Below, piece by piece: positions 35,498 to 44,152 of a DNA stretch of 64,000 nucleotides (the stretch's first letter is position 1; every line of letters starts with the position of its first letter). Both the position numbers and the translations under genes were made by a program. Location: assembly GCF_019733355.1 (NCBI RefSeq), contig NZ_JAIHLQ010000017.1, forward strand, positions 62,001 through 126,000. The letters run 5' to 3'. The DNA comes from Pseudomonas baetica (GTDB lineage: Bacteria; Pseudomonadota; Gammaproteobacteria; Pseudomonadales; Pseudomonadaceae). The notes under the pieces were generated by a model, which saw nothing but the letters and a program-made list of their open reading frames with translations, was not told where the DNA came from and made no database searches.

Positions 35498-36334
35498 TTA
35501 GGTACGGCGTTCGTAAGCCTTGCCGTAATGGCGCTCCATGCGTGCCTGAATCAGCTCAAGCCCGATCGACATCACCCAGTAAATGATCGCGGCGGTCGTG
35601 AGCATTTCGATGTAGCGATAGCTTGACCGACCATACGACTGCGCCAGAAACATCACCTCCCAAACGCCCATCACCGAGATCAGCGACGAGTCTTTGAGCA
35701 TGGAAATGAATTGGTTGGTGGTTGGCGGGATGATCGTGCGCATGGCCTGGGGCAGGGTGATGCGCCAGAAAATCACCGACTCACGCATGCCCAGCGCCAG
35801 CGACGCTTCGCGTTGACCATAGGGGACGCCGAGGATGCCGGCGCGGAAAATTTCGCTGAGATAAGCGCCATAGTTCAGCGACAGGGCGATGATCCCGGCA
35901 ACGATGGCGCCGGGCACGATGCCCAATTGCGGCAAGCCGAGATAGATCAGCAGGATCTGGATCAGCAGCGGCGTGCCACGAAAAAACGAAGCGTAAAAAC
36001 TGGCGATGCCAAACGCCACGGCACTTTTCGACAAGCGCGCCAACGCGGTGACGAAGCCCAGCAATGACGAGGCGACAATCGAGCACACGCACAGAAACAA
36101 CGTCAGCGCCGCGCCTTGCAGGAAGCCATTGGGTGCCAGCTTCAGGCCGACCAGGTTGGGCAGCTTGTCGAGGATGATCGAGAACTTCAGGTCGAAGCTC
36201 AGGAAGAACCCGGCGCACAGGCAGAACATCGCCGCCCAGGTCAGGTACAACCGCGTACGAAAACCGAAGAGCCGTTGCAGGCGTGATGCAGCCACCGGTT
36301 GCGGTGGCTGTGGAGGTGTCGGGAAAGAAGTCAT
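35498..36334 (-). CDS. Polar amino-acid ABC transporter permease
   Basis: A 278-residue inner-membrane permease of the HisMQ type. About five or six hydrophobic segments; the ABC coupling segment is EASLALGMRESVIFWRITLPQAMRTIIPPTTNQF. Its ATG at 36334 overlaps the binding-protein stop by ATGA, so the two are translated together. No ATPase gene is adjacent, so a shared ATPase from elsewhere is inferred. Confidence 0.88.
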   Translation of the reverse strand: MTSFPTPPQPPQPVAASRLQRLFGFRTRLYLTWAAMFCLCAGFFLSFDLKFSIILDKLPNLVGLKLAPNGFLQGAALTLFLCVCSIVASSLLGFVTALARLSKSAVAFGIASFYASFFRGTPLLIQILLIYLGLPQLGIVPGAIVAGIIALSLNYGAYLSEIFRAGILGVPYGQREASLALGMRESVIFWRITLPQAMRTIIPPTTNQFISMLKDSSLISVMGVWEVMFLAQSYGRSSYRYIEMLTTAAIIYWVMSIGLELIQARMERHYGKAYERRT

Positions 36335-37152
36335 TGACTGAGGTCGGCGCCGATCCATTTTTGTGAGAGCTTGCTCAGGGTGCCGTCCTGCTTGAGCTGC
36401 GCAAACACCTCGCGCACTTTGGCATCCCACTGGGCGTCACCCTTTTCGATGGCCACCGAATTCGGTTCCGAATACAGCGGCGCACCGGCCAGTTTGAAGC
36501 GTTTGTCTTCGTTCAGGCGTGGCTGCGCGGTGACGAGGTTGGTGAGGATCGCGTCCAGACGCACACCGGCCCCCAGGCCCAAGTCTTGAAAGGCAACGTT
36601 GTCGGTATCGTACGGAGCGATCTGCACGTCTTCGAACGGGTACTGCAACTGCGTGTCTTCGGCGCCTTCGATGACCAGATTCTTGTTCAGATAACTTTCG
36701 TAGCTGGAGGCGCTGGTGAGGCCGACCTTCATACCGCTCAGGTCCTTGGCGCCGTGGATGCGGTCATCCTTGGCGTTGACCACGATCACCGCAGGGGAGG
36801 CGTAGTACTCGACCGGGAAATCGAACACTTCGGCGCGGGCCTTGCTCGGGGTCATCGAGCAGATGCAGATGTCGTAGCGCCCGCTCCAGCGGCCGGCGGC
36901 GATGACGTCCCAGGACGGCGTTTCCAGACGCAGCATAACCCCCAGTTTGTCCGCCACGGCTTTGGCGACATCAACGTCGAAACCGTCGAGCTGGTTCTGC
37001 TCGTTGAGAAACGAGAACGGTGGATAACTTTCCATCAGCACGCCAACCAGTTCTTTTTTCTGCTCGACGCGATCCAGTGTGGCGCCGCCGAAGGCTTGGG
37101 ATGTGGCGGCCAGAATCGTCAGGCCCAGGGCCAGTAGCGGTTGAAATTTCAC
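36331..37152 (-). CDS. Polar amino-acid ABC transporter substrate-binding protein
   Basis: A 273-residue periplasmic protein of the cluster-3 type. The signal peptide ends ATSQAFG; the mature protein has SYPPFSFLNEQNQLDGFDVDVAKAVADKLG, the amino-acid binding signature. Start is GTG at 37152 with CAGGGA upstream. The divergent homocysteine S-methyltransferase hints that the ligand is a sulphur amino acid such as S-methylmethionine or methionine; this is context only. Confidence 0.9.
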   Translation of the reverse strand: MKFQPLLALGLTILAATSQAFGGATLDRVEQKKELVGVLMESYPPFSFLNEQNQLDGFDVDVAKAVADKLGVMLRLETPSWDVIAAGRWSGRYDICICSMTPSKARAEVFDFPVEYYASPAVIVVNAKDDRIHGAKDLSGMKVGLTSASSYESYLNKNLVIEGAEDTQLQYPFEDVQIAPYDTDNVAFQDLGLGAGVRLDAILTNLVTAQPRLNEDKRFKLAGAPLYSEPNSVAIEKGDAQWDAKVREVFAQLKQDGTLSKLSQKWIGADLSQ

Positions 37153-37265
37153 AGTCGATCCCTGGTTGAAAAAGAGGTTGTCATTAACGGAATGGTGCGT
37201 ATTAAATAGTTATAAGAACGACTCTGATAGTGAGTTATTTTCATAAGCTTATGAGTGAAAGGCAT

Positions 37266-38165
37266 ATGGGCGCAGCAAGCACGATTATTCTCGATGGCGG
37301 CATGGGCCGTGAGTTGCAACGCGCCGGTGCGCCATTCCGGCAACCCGAGTGGTCAGCGCTGGCGTTGAGCGAAGCGCCGCAGGCGGTGGAAGCGGTACAC
37401 GCCGCTTACATCGCCAGCGGGGCCAATGTGATCACCAGCAACAGTTACGCGGTGGTGCCGTTCCACATCGGCGAAGAACGTTTCGCCGCTGAAGGGCAGG
37501 CGCTGGCGGCGTTGGCCGGTGAACTGGCGCGGCGTGCGGTGCAGGCTTCGGGCAAAGCGGTGCGGGTGGCCGGCTCGTTGCCGCCGTTGTTTGGCTCCTA
37601 TCGTCCGGATCTGTTCGAGGCGTCCCGGGTGACCGAGTTGCTGGGCCCGCTGGTCAAGGGGCTGGCACCGCACGTTGATCTTTGGCTGGCGGAAACCCAA
37701 AGCTCGATCGTCGAGGCGCGCGCCATTCACGCCGGGCTGCCGCAGGACGGCAAGCCGTTCTGGCTGTCGTTTACCTTGAAGGACGAAGACACCGACGAAG
37801 TGCCGCGTTTGCGTTCCGGCGAGCCGGTGGCCGAAGCGGCTGCAGCGGCGGCTGAGTTGGGCGTCAAGACGCTGTTGTTCAATTGCAGTCAGCCGGAAGT
37901 GATCGGCGCGGCGATTGACGCGGCACGCGCCACCTTCGAACGTCTGGGCGTGAAGATAAACATCGGCGCCTATGCCAACGCCTTCCCGCCGCAGCCTAAG
38001 GAAGCGACGGCCAATGACGGACTCGATCCGTTGCGCGAAGACCTCGATCCACCCGGCTATCTGCAATGGGCGATTGATTGGCAGCAGCGCGGCGCCAGTC
38101 ACTTGGGCGGTTGCTGCGGGATCGGCCCGGAGCACATTGCGGTGCTGGCGCAGAAACTGGCTTGA
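37266..38165 (+). CDS. mmuM: Homocysteine S-methyltransferase
   Basis: A 299-residue zinc-dependent enzyme that methylates homocysteine to methionine, using S-methylmethionine or S-adenosylmethionine. LDGGMGRELQRAGAP at the N-terminus, FNCSQPEVI (first zinc Cys) and GGCCGIGPEHI (two adjacent zinc Cys) are all present. The ATG at 37266 (MGAASTIILDGG) is chosen from family similarity; its upstream GAAAGG is only 3 bases away, so the ATG at 37251 is an alternative. Divergent from an amino-acid ABC transporter, sharing about 110 bases. Confidence 0.85.
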   Translation: MGAASTIILDGGMGRELQRAGAPFRQPEWSALALSEAPQAVEAVHAAYIASGANVITSNSYAVVPFHIGEERFAAEGQALAALAGELARRAVQASGKAVRVAGSLPPLFGSYRPDLFEASRVTELLGPLVKGLAPHVDLWLAETQSSIVEARAIHAGLPQDGKPFWLSFTLKDEDTDEVPRLRSGEPVAEAAAAAAELGVKTLLFNCSQPEVIGAAIDAARATFERLGVKINIGAYANAFPPQPKEATANDGLDPLREDLDPPGYLQWAIDWQQRGASHLGGCCGIGPEHIAVLAQKLA

Positions 38166-38352
38166 GAGAAGATCAAAAGATCGCAGCCGGCGGCAGCTCC
38201 AGGGTGTAGGGGCCATCCCACATGACGGACGCATAGCGACTCCAGGATTGGCCTCATCTGCTTGATGAGGTCTGTCCCATGACTCCTGCCATCGCCCCCC
38301 TGACCAACCCGGTGCGCCGATAAAAGTGCGCGGCGTTAAATGCTCCTACGGC

Positions 38353-39327
38353 CTACTTATCGGGTTTGCGCTTCCACGGGTTCTTCGGGGGAACGGCAAA
38401 TCGCCGTCCTGAATTGGCGGAATAACGAGAACCTGTAACCGCTTCCAGCTCCCCGCCGTCTCGCACAAAATCACTCACTTCTTTAACCCGACGGCTGCGC
38501 AGCCATGTAATCCACTGCGCCAGATCGGTGTGGCCCTGTTCTTCAAACATCCGCATGAAACGTACTTGCCAACGCTTGCACGTCTGCTGGCAAAGGCCTG
38601 TACGCCGCTGTAAATCAGTCACGCTCTCGCCGTTGATCAAGCCTTGAACAAAACCCAGCCAATGCTCTGGATAACCCAATCGGGCCAGTAGCGTGCCCTG
38701 CAGCAAACTCACAGTGCTGTAACAGCCTGGGCAACGAAAATCAGGGCGGCGCTCATCGAAACGCTTCATGTCAGGTGAACCGCACTTTGGACAGACTGCT
38801 TGAGGAGTCGTGAGCAAATGCTCCAGCCCACTCAGAAACGCTTGGGCCTGAGCCGCAATAGGTGCGGGTGGCTCCAGATCGATTCGATCCTGGCGTGCCG
38901 CCCACCACTGATACAACGTTGGAAAGTCTTTAGCCATGACGGTGCGGCAGTGTTTGTTCCACCGCGAAGTGGTGCTGGGGGCAATATTCATGGCTTCGGC
39001 AATACCTCGCATCGACCAACCCGCTAACAGGTATTGACCAAAGGTTGACCAGAGGTGCATTAGCCCGACTTTCGAAAACGGTGTTTTCGAGAGACAGTTA
39101 AAGCCTTTGTTGCAGGCCACACAGCGGTAAAAAGGCAGGCGTGTTTTCTGGCTGGTTTCCAGTCTGAAGCGTGGATGACCGCACTGTGGGCACTCGACCG
39201 GCGACCTCTTGGGCAGTTCGTGCAAATAGCGAATGAAATCATCCGCATGACTGTGGAGTTCGGCGGGGAGGCATTGGTGATAATCGGGCAGCGCTTGAGC
39301 TTCGGACATTGAACTTGAATCTTTCAT
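38353..39327 (-). CDS. DUF746 protein with two zinc-ribbon/helix-turn-helix units
   Basis: A 324-residue protein. It has two similar halves, each with a zinc ribbon and a helix-turn-helix. In half 1 CPQCGH..CVAC (about 46-74) is followed by WSMRGIAEAMNIAPSTTSRW (about 105-124). In half 2 CPKCGS..CPGC (about 179-202) is followed by ESVTDLQRRTGLCQQTCKRW. This resembles tandem copies of the N-terminal DNA-binding part of transposase-type proteins (InsA-like). No catalytic DDE residues follow. It is a DUF746 protein of unproven role. The start has GAGG 6 bases upstream. It is the last gene of the T6SS module and lies 83 bases behind the lipase stop. Confidence 0.8.
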   Translation of the reverse strand: MKDSSSMSEAQALPDYHQCLPAELHSHADDFIRYLHELPKRSPVECPQCGHPRFRLETSQKTRLPFYRCVACNKGFNCLSKTPFSKVGLMHLWSTFGQYLLAGWSMRGIAEAMNIAPSTTSRWNKHCRTVMAKDFPTLYQWWAARQDRIDLEPPAPIAAQAQAFLSGLEHLLTTPQAVCPKCGSPDMKRFDERRPDFRCPGCYSTVSLLQGTLLARLGYPEHWLGFVQGLINGESVTDLQRRTGLCQQTCKRWQVRFMRMFEEQGHTDLAQWITWLRSRRVKEVSDFVRDGGELEAVTGSRYSANSGRRFAVPPKNPWKRKPDK

Positions 39328-39337
39328 GGAAAACCTC

Positions 39338-39376
39338 GCGGGTTAACCGGGCAGCCTTCGGGCGCGGGCTACCCGC
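39338..39376 (-). terminator. Hairpin between the lipase and DUF746 genes
   Basis: On the minus strand GCGGGT pairs with ACCCGC and AGCC with GGCT inside. It lacks a T tract, so it may be a weak terminator or processing site separating effector from DUF746 transcripts. Confidence 0.4.
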
Positions 39377-39410
39377 AAGACACGCAAATGGCGAGGGTGC
39401 CGGACTGTTT

Positions 39411-41594
39411 TTAGATGAATGAATCGATATCCAGCGTATGCGGCGCACCCACTGTATGGCCGTAGATCGACGCCAGTAGCCCGTCATCACTTTTGCTGGT
39501 GGGCGCCATGGCCAACTGCTCGACGACTTTGTTTTCCGAATGGGCAAGCCAGCGCGACAGGCTTTCAGATAACGGTTCCGGCTGGGTGGAAAGCGATCCA
39601 TAGACCTTGTTTTCGGTGATGCGCTGGCTCTTCAAGATTTTCAGTCGAGCGACTGTGGTGTGTATTTTGTCGATCTCGTGATTGAGCGCCTCGGTGGTTT
39701 TTTCATGAGTGCGAACGTAAGCGTCGGGGCGCGTCTGTTCGCGCTTTGCCCGCAATTGCCGAGTGACACTCGTCAACGCTTTTTCTATCCACTCAAACTC
39801 CCCGTCAGTGACGAGGGATCGGTTTGCTGATTGCGCTTCCTGCCAACGTTTCAGCGTTGCCCAGCACGCCGGAATGTAGCTGCCGACCATCGAGTGGCTG
39901 CCGGCATTGAAGAGTTGCGTCAGTAACGAAGGTCGATCCGGGAGGCCGTTTTTTTGCTGAATGGCCACCGAGCAGGCGGCATGCTGGGCAACGGTGTCGC
40001 AACCGGGCTCCCACAGGATCATGGACTTTTCCTTGCGATCAAACTGCACCGGCATCGCGTGGTACAGCTTGCCGTGGTGCTCGTAGGGTTCGCCGGTCCA
40101 GTTGGTAATACCGGCGACAAACACCGAGAGGCCAACGGGCACGTTGACGAAGGTCAGTGCCGCACCTGTTCCGTAAACACTCGTTTTGGTGTTCATCCAG
40201 GTGCCGGGCACACTGGGCACCGGGTCGTTATGGGCGACCATGCGGTGATGTTCCAGCGGCTCTGCACCTTTGGTGAAAAGGGCGTCACCGGCGCGGGGGG
40301 CGCCGTAGGTGTAGAGCTGGATGTTGTAGCCTTCTGGTCTACGACGCAGCATCTCCGACAGCAGCAATGCGACTGCGCCTCCGAGGCTGTGCCCACAGAT
40401 CAGCAGTTTTTGACCGGTATAAAACCTGTCGAGGTATTCCAGGACGAAGTCGTAGGCTTTCCGCGCAGCTTCGTAGAAACCACGGTGTACCTTGCTGTCG
40501 GTGTCTTCGAACGGCACTTGGAGCGCATCGGCGTCGCGCAGGCCATCCGCGATAAAGGTGTCATCGGTGCCGCGTATCGAAATCAGGATCAGCTCGTCGT
40601 GGTGGGTGATAAAGGCTTGGGTATCAGTGGCTTCCGAGCCGGATTTCCTGTCGTCGTAGAAATGAATCTTGGCCGGGTATTCCTGCTCGTCTTTCCGTTC
40701 AGGTTTGTTTGCGTCATAGAGGTCTGAGTCGAACGGCACGATCTCCAGTCGCCTGGAGTAAGGCACATCTTCAAAAAGCGGGTAATACGCTGATGTCTGC
40801 GTCGCATCGACTTTCCCAAGCTCTTCGAATTTGGCCAGTGCATCCCCGAACCAGTTACCAACAGTGGGTTGCAAGGGGAAGCGCACAGTCTTCGTCTCGA
40901 CGGGGTGTTTATCCGGCTTCTGACCAAACGGGCAATAGCTCAGGGTGGCCATGAGCGCCAGTTGATAGAGATTTAGCGCGCAGAACCCAGCGTCGATTGA
41001 CAGCATGGGGCGCAAGGCGCGCATCGGGCGTACTTCCAGCACCGTGTGTTTGAGCGGCATGAGGGCAACACCGCGTTCACCATGCTTGCCCATGATTTTC
41101 GCCGGCCCCGACCCGGGCGGGTAGTGGCTGTAAACCTGCGGTGGTAAATGCGAAACATGCTTGACCAGATGGCGCACTTCCACCTGAAAGAATTCGTCGG
41201 CGCAGGCTTGTGCGGGGTTGTCTTTGATGCGGGTCGAGTTGTGGTTCAGGTAATGGGTTTGTTCGGCGCGTACCTGGAGTTCAGTGATTTCGAGGGGGTA
41301 GTGACGTCTATTGATCGCACGCACATACACCATATCTTCCCCTTGGTATTTCTTATCAAGAGTGAGCGCAATCGGGCCTGCGAAGTGGTCAGCGACCTTG
41401 CCAGCGCCTGTGGCATCCAGACTGCCTTCGTAATTCTTTCCCTCGGAATCAATGACAACGTAGGCCAATCCTGCATAAGGTTCACCAGAACCAAACTCGT
41501 CGACCAGTTGAAAGCTGCTCCACCGACCCTGTGCCGGACATGCCAATACACGGCTGCTGAGCGGCGATTCCAGTTCTTTTTCCATTGACGTCAT
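39411..41594 (-). CDS. Type VI secretion lipase effector (class 3 lipase, Tle2-like)
   Basis: A 727-residue protein. The N-terminal 280 residues are unassigned. The class 3 lipase domain (about 310-520) has nucleophile motif GHSLGGAVAL (about 397), candidate catalytic Asp in HNDPVPS (about 456) and His in LYHAMP (about 511). The C-terminal part is helical and charged (about 600-727). It would attack phospholipids of target cells, as Tle2-type effectors do. No signal peptide, so export is via VgrG. Start ATG has a strong AAGGAGG, 7 bases upstream. Two lipoprotein genes directly upstream are likely immunity proteins. Confidence 0.85.
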   Translation of the reverse strand: MTSMEKELESPLSSRVLACPAQGRWSSFQLVDEFGSGEPYAGLAYVVIDSEGKNYEGSLDATGAGKVADHFAGPIALTLDKKYQGEDMVYVRAINRRHYPLEITELQVRAEQTHYLNHNSTRIKDNPAQACADEFFQVEVRHLVKHVSHLPPQVYSHYPPGSGPAKIMGKHGERGVALMPLKHTVLEVRPMRALRPMLSIDAGFCALNLYQLALMATLSYCPFGQKPDKHPVETKTVRFPLQPTVGNWFGDALAKFEELGKVDATQTSAYYPLFEDVPYSRRLEIVPFDSDLYDANKPERKDEQEYPAKIHFYDDRKSGSEATDTQAFITHHDELILISIRGTDDTFIADGLRDADALQVPFEDTDSKVHRGFYEAARKAYDFVLEYLDRFYTGQKLLICGHSLGGAVALLLSEMLRRRPEGYNIQLYTYGAPRAGDALFTKGAEPLEHHRMVAHNDPVPSVPGTWMNTKTSVYGTGAALTFVNVPVGLSVFVAGITNWTGEPYEHHGKLYHAMPVQFDRKEKSMILWEPGCDTVAQHAACSVAIQQKNGLPDRPSLLTQLFNAGSHSMVGSYIPACWATLKRWQEAQSANRSLVTDGEFEWIEKALTSVTRQLRAKREQTRPDAYVRTHEKTTEALNHEIDKIHTTVARLKILKSQRITENKVYGSLSTQPEPLSESLSRWLAHSENKVVEQLAMAPTSKSDDGLLASIYGHTVGAPHTLDIDSFI

Positions 41595-41606
41595 ATTGGA
41601 ACCTCC

Positions 41607-42401
41607 TTATTCGGTGCAGCCGGGGTAGATGGTGCATTGCTTACCGTCAGGCATTTGAAAGCCGCTGAAATCTTTGTAATTGCCAAAGCAATAAGCGTCT
41701 TGATCTTCAAAATTTTTGCCCATACAACGCTTCCAGCCGTTCGGCACCTTGACCCACGTATCCTTGAAGGCCGGCTCTTCCTCGCTGGCCAATTTGATGT
41801 GCATCTTCACGGTCTTACCCGGCAGTTGGTCCGGGGTATAAGCTGCGGAAGGTTTGCCTCGTCGCAGCTCCCCCTGGGCACCGATCGTTTTGCAGTCGAG
41901 GAGTTTTCTGAGGATTCGGGGCTTACCCGACGTGCGAAATAACTGTTGGCATTCACCTGAGAAGGTACTTTCGCCCGTTTTGTTAAAAACGCTTTTGTAT
42001 TGATCTTCCACTTCATTCCGAATAAACACGCTGGCGATATCCACACCGTAATCACCCCGGGCTTTACCGTAAGTTGCGTAGATTTTCAGCTCGATGCGGC
42101 TGATGACCAGCGGGCAACCGCTGACCGTTCTGCGCAGGGCTATTTCATTGCTGGGCTGGTAGATTCCCCGCCATTTCATGTTGTATTCCACTTCAGTATC
42201 TCGCCCGCCCGGCACGGTGCAGGTTTCGCCTTTGGCGGGCACATACACAGCAATGGCCTGATACGTGAAATCGGGCGGCATATCGGCGGTAAAGGTGAAA
42301 GTGTTGGGCTGACTGCTCGCGCAGCCAGCGGTTAATAAGATGGCGTAACCTAAGGCTGAGCGTTTCAACAGCAAGTGAGTCATCCGATATGACGTTGTCA
42401 T
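41607..42401 (-). CDS. Lipoprotein, likely immunity to the lipase (copy 2)
   Basis: A 264-residue lipoprotein. The signal peptide ends in lipobox LTAGC with Cys27 as lipidation site. The mature part has several Cys (CTVPGG, GCPLV, ECQQL, DCKT, RCMG, YCFG) and ends with CTIYPGCTE, shared by the neighbouring lipoprotein. It lies 12 bases before the lipase start. From position and periplasmic location I infer that it blocks the lipase, but no structural homology is visible. The ATG at 42401 has AAGGAC upstream. Confidence 0.75.
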   Translation of the reverse strand: MTTSYRMTHLLLKRSALGYAILLTAGCASSQPNTFTFTADMPPDFTYQAIAVYVPAKGETCTVPGGRDTEVEYNMKWRGIYQPSNEIALRRTVSGCPLVISRIELKIYATYGKARGDYGVDIASVFIRNEVEDQYKSVFNKTGESTFSGECQQLFRTSGKPRILRKLLDCKTIGAQGELRRGKPSAAYTPDQLPGKTVKMHIKLASEEEPAFKDTWVKVPNGWKRCMGKNFEDQDAYCFGNYKDFSGFQMPDGKQCTIYPGCTE

Positions 42402-42412
42402 TAGTAATGTCC

Positions 42413-43246
42413 TTATTCGGTGCAACCGGGGTAAATGGTGCAGACGCGTCCATCATTCATCAGAAATTTAGTAAATTGCGGATTGCGATACGCACAACGC
42501 TCCTCACCAAGCCATTTCCAATCTGCTTTGCAAGGTTTCCATCCGTTATCAAATTTCATCCAGTTTTCCGAAATTTGTGGACGCACAGTCGATGTTCTCC
42601 GGTACACATATCGGATGGGAGTAACCTTTAGTTCGTCCAGTGAAATCGAGATATCGGAATCGTTTCCATATGGTTCATCGTCGGGAATTTGCCAATGCTG
42701 GTCAGCAGTCGTGCATCGCAAAGAGACCGAGAGTTTTTTCAGTTCCGCATGTTCTGGTATGAGCCATAAGGATGGTCCACATAAGTTTCGAATAAGTTTT
42801 TCGGGTGCGGGCTGTCTGCTAAGTTTTGAACGTGCACTTACAATATTCAGGCTCGAGCTGTCTTGCTCTTTGTTGATAATAGATGAAATGGACGTATTCA
42901 AACTCGATAGATTCATTGTGCAGGTACCTAAATGATAGGTTAGCGGTACCTTGAATTTAGCGGTTCGCGCTTGGGGACTCGCTTCAATGATTTCAGACTT
43001 TTGAATTCCTCCGCGGGTGTGATAAGTACCCGTACCAACACTATAAATCTGGCATTCTTCTGCTGTACGGGGTTTGTAATAGGCCTTGTAAGACGCAGAG
43101 TAATTCTCCGGCACCTCAACTATTAAAGTGGCTCGCCGCAATCCGTGATGGCTTGACAGCTGCACAGCGCCTTCTTTTATAAAGAGCAGGCCCCAGCTAC
43201 AGCCTGTTAATAATGGCAACGTCATTATTATTATCAGTATTTTCAT
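42413..43246 (-). CDS. Lipoprotein, likely immunity to the lipase (copy 1)
   Basis: A 277-residue lipoprotein. MKILIIIMTLPLLTGC has lipobox LLTGC with Cys16. It is visibly more AT-rich than its neighbours, a sign of transfer. It ends GRVCTIYPGCTE, like the downstream lipoprotein, and both have WMKFDNGWKPC/WVKVPNGWKRC near the C-terminus, so they are diverged paralogues. Periplasmic immunity to the co-encoded lipase is inferred. It begins 51 bases after the DUF4123 gene stop and ends 11 bases before the second lipoprotein ATG. Confidence 0.75.
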   Translation of the reverse strand: MKILIIIMTLPLLTGCSWGLLFIKEGAVQLSSHHGLRRATLIVEVPENYSASYKAYYKPRTAEECQIYSVGTGTYHTRGGIQKSEIIEASPQARTAKFKVPLTYHLGTCTMNLSSLNTSISSIINKEQDSSSLNIVSARSKLSRQPAPEKLIRNLCGPSLWLIPEHAELKKLSVSLRCTTADQHWQIPDDEPYGNDSDISISLDELKVTPIRYVYRRTSTVRPQISENWMKFDNGWKPCKADWKWLGEERCAYRNPQFTKFLMNDGRVCTIYPGCTE

Positions 43247-43297
43247 CTCGCCATTCGCTCCATAAATAACTCGGCATCCATCATTTGCAACTCACTC

Positions 43298-44152
43298 TCA
43301 TATCGGGGTGTCTTGCTGCCAAAATGCTGTTGTTTGCGACACCCGTTCGAAATGCTCACTCGCTGTTTCACCCGGCCGAACCTGCCAGTGCGGCGCCAAC
43401 GTATAGCCCTGCGCCTGCAGGCTCTGAGTCAGTAAAAACTCCAGTTGCTCCGGCGCCAGCCAACCCCACGTTTGCGCCTGCGCCAGTCTGTTGCGCAGCC
43501 ACGTATCAGGATCATGGTGTTCGGCAAGTTTGGCGTAAGCCTGGACATGCTCCGCCAGCAGATAGCGATGAGCATTGCTGCGGCGAATTTCATCCGTCTG
43601 TTGGTTGGGCGCTGGCACTTGATGCCACAGCGGCTGATCTGGCACTGGGTAACTGCCGGGGGCGGGATTGTTCGTGCCTTGCCAGTGTGTGCCTTGCCAG
43701 TAACACACGCTGATCGCTGGCCCGAGGTAGGCCGGCCAGGCGTCCTCAGGCAGGTGCGCGAGGGCGCGGCTCAATACCCGATTATCGTGAAAGCGGTACA
43801 GCGCCTGATGTGGGCGGGCACCGATGATCAGGCGTTCGTGCCAATGTTTGACCAGCGTGCTCAAATCGCCTTTTTGAAGGCTGGCAAACCAGCCCCAGTT
43901 GCGTTGCGGATTCTTCAGCAGTTCACTGATGCGGCTGTCGTCAGGCTGATCGAAAGTGAAGATGAATGGCCCGGCATCCGCCAGATCAGCCACCAACGTT
44001 TCACCGTAAACACTCAGGCATTGGTCGAATTGGCTGGTTTTTAAAAGGGATTGGCGCAGGTCGCGCTCGTTCTGTGAGTCCAGAACGACGCACAAGGCAA
44101 AACCTGAACGTTGCTGTTCTCTCATCCATTGGCGGGGTAGCGAGTCAGTCAT
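43298..44152 (-). CDS. DUF4123 family T6SS adaptor (Tap/Tec-like)
   Basis: A 284-residue soluble protein. The DUF4123 domain (about 15-140, FALCVVLDSQ, PFIFTF) is followed by a helical C-terminus (about 180-284). DUF4123 proteins load effectors onto VgrG. The ATG at 44152 overlaps the vgrG stop by ATGA, so it is co-translated with VgrG. It links VgrG to the lipase encoded downstream. Confidence 0.88.
   Translation of the reverse strand: MTDSLPRQWMREQQRSGFALCVVLDSQNERDLRQSLLKTSQFDQCLSVYGETLVADLADAGPFIFTFDQPDDSRISELLKNPQRNWGWFASLQKGDLSTLVKHWHERLIIGARPHQALYRFHDNRVLSRALAHLPEDAWPAYLGPAISVCYWQGTHWQGTNNPAPGSYPVPDQPLWHQVPAPNQQTDEIRRSNAHRYLLAEHVQAYAKLAEHHDPDTWLRNRLAQAQTWGWLAPEQLEFLLTQSLQAQGYTLAPHWQVRPGETASEHFERVSQTTAFWQQDTPI

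Noticed and set aside
34096..35586. 496-codon frame antisense to the large autotransporter
   Set aside because: Shadow of a repetitive GC-rich passenger; Ala/Val-rich with no recognisable domain.
37205..37215. TTATAAG near the methyltransferase as a Zur half-site
   Set aside because: No dyad partner; not near a zinc gene.
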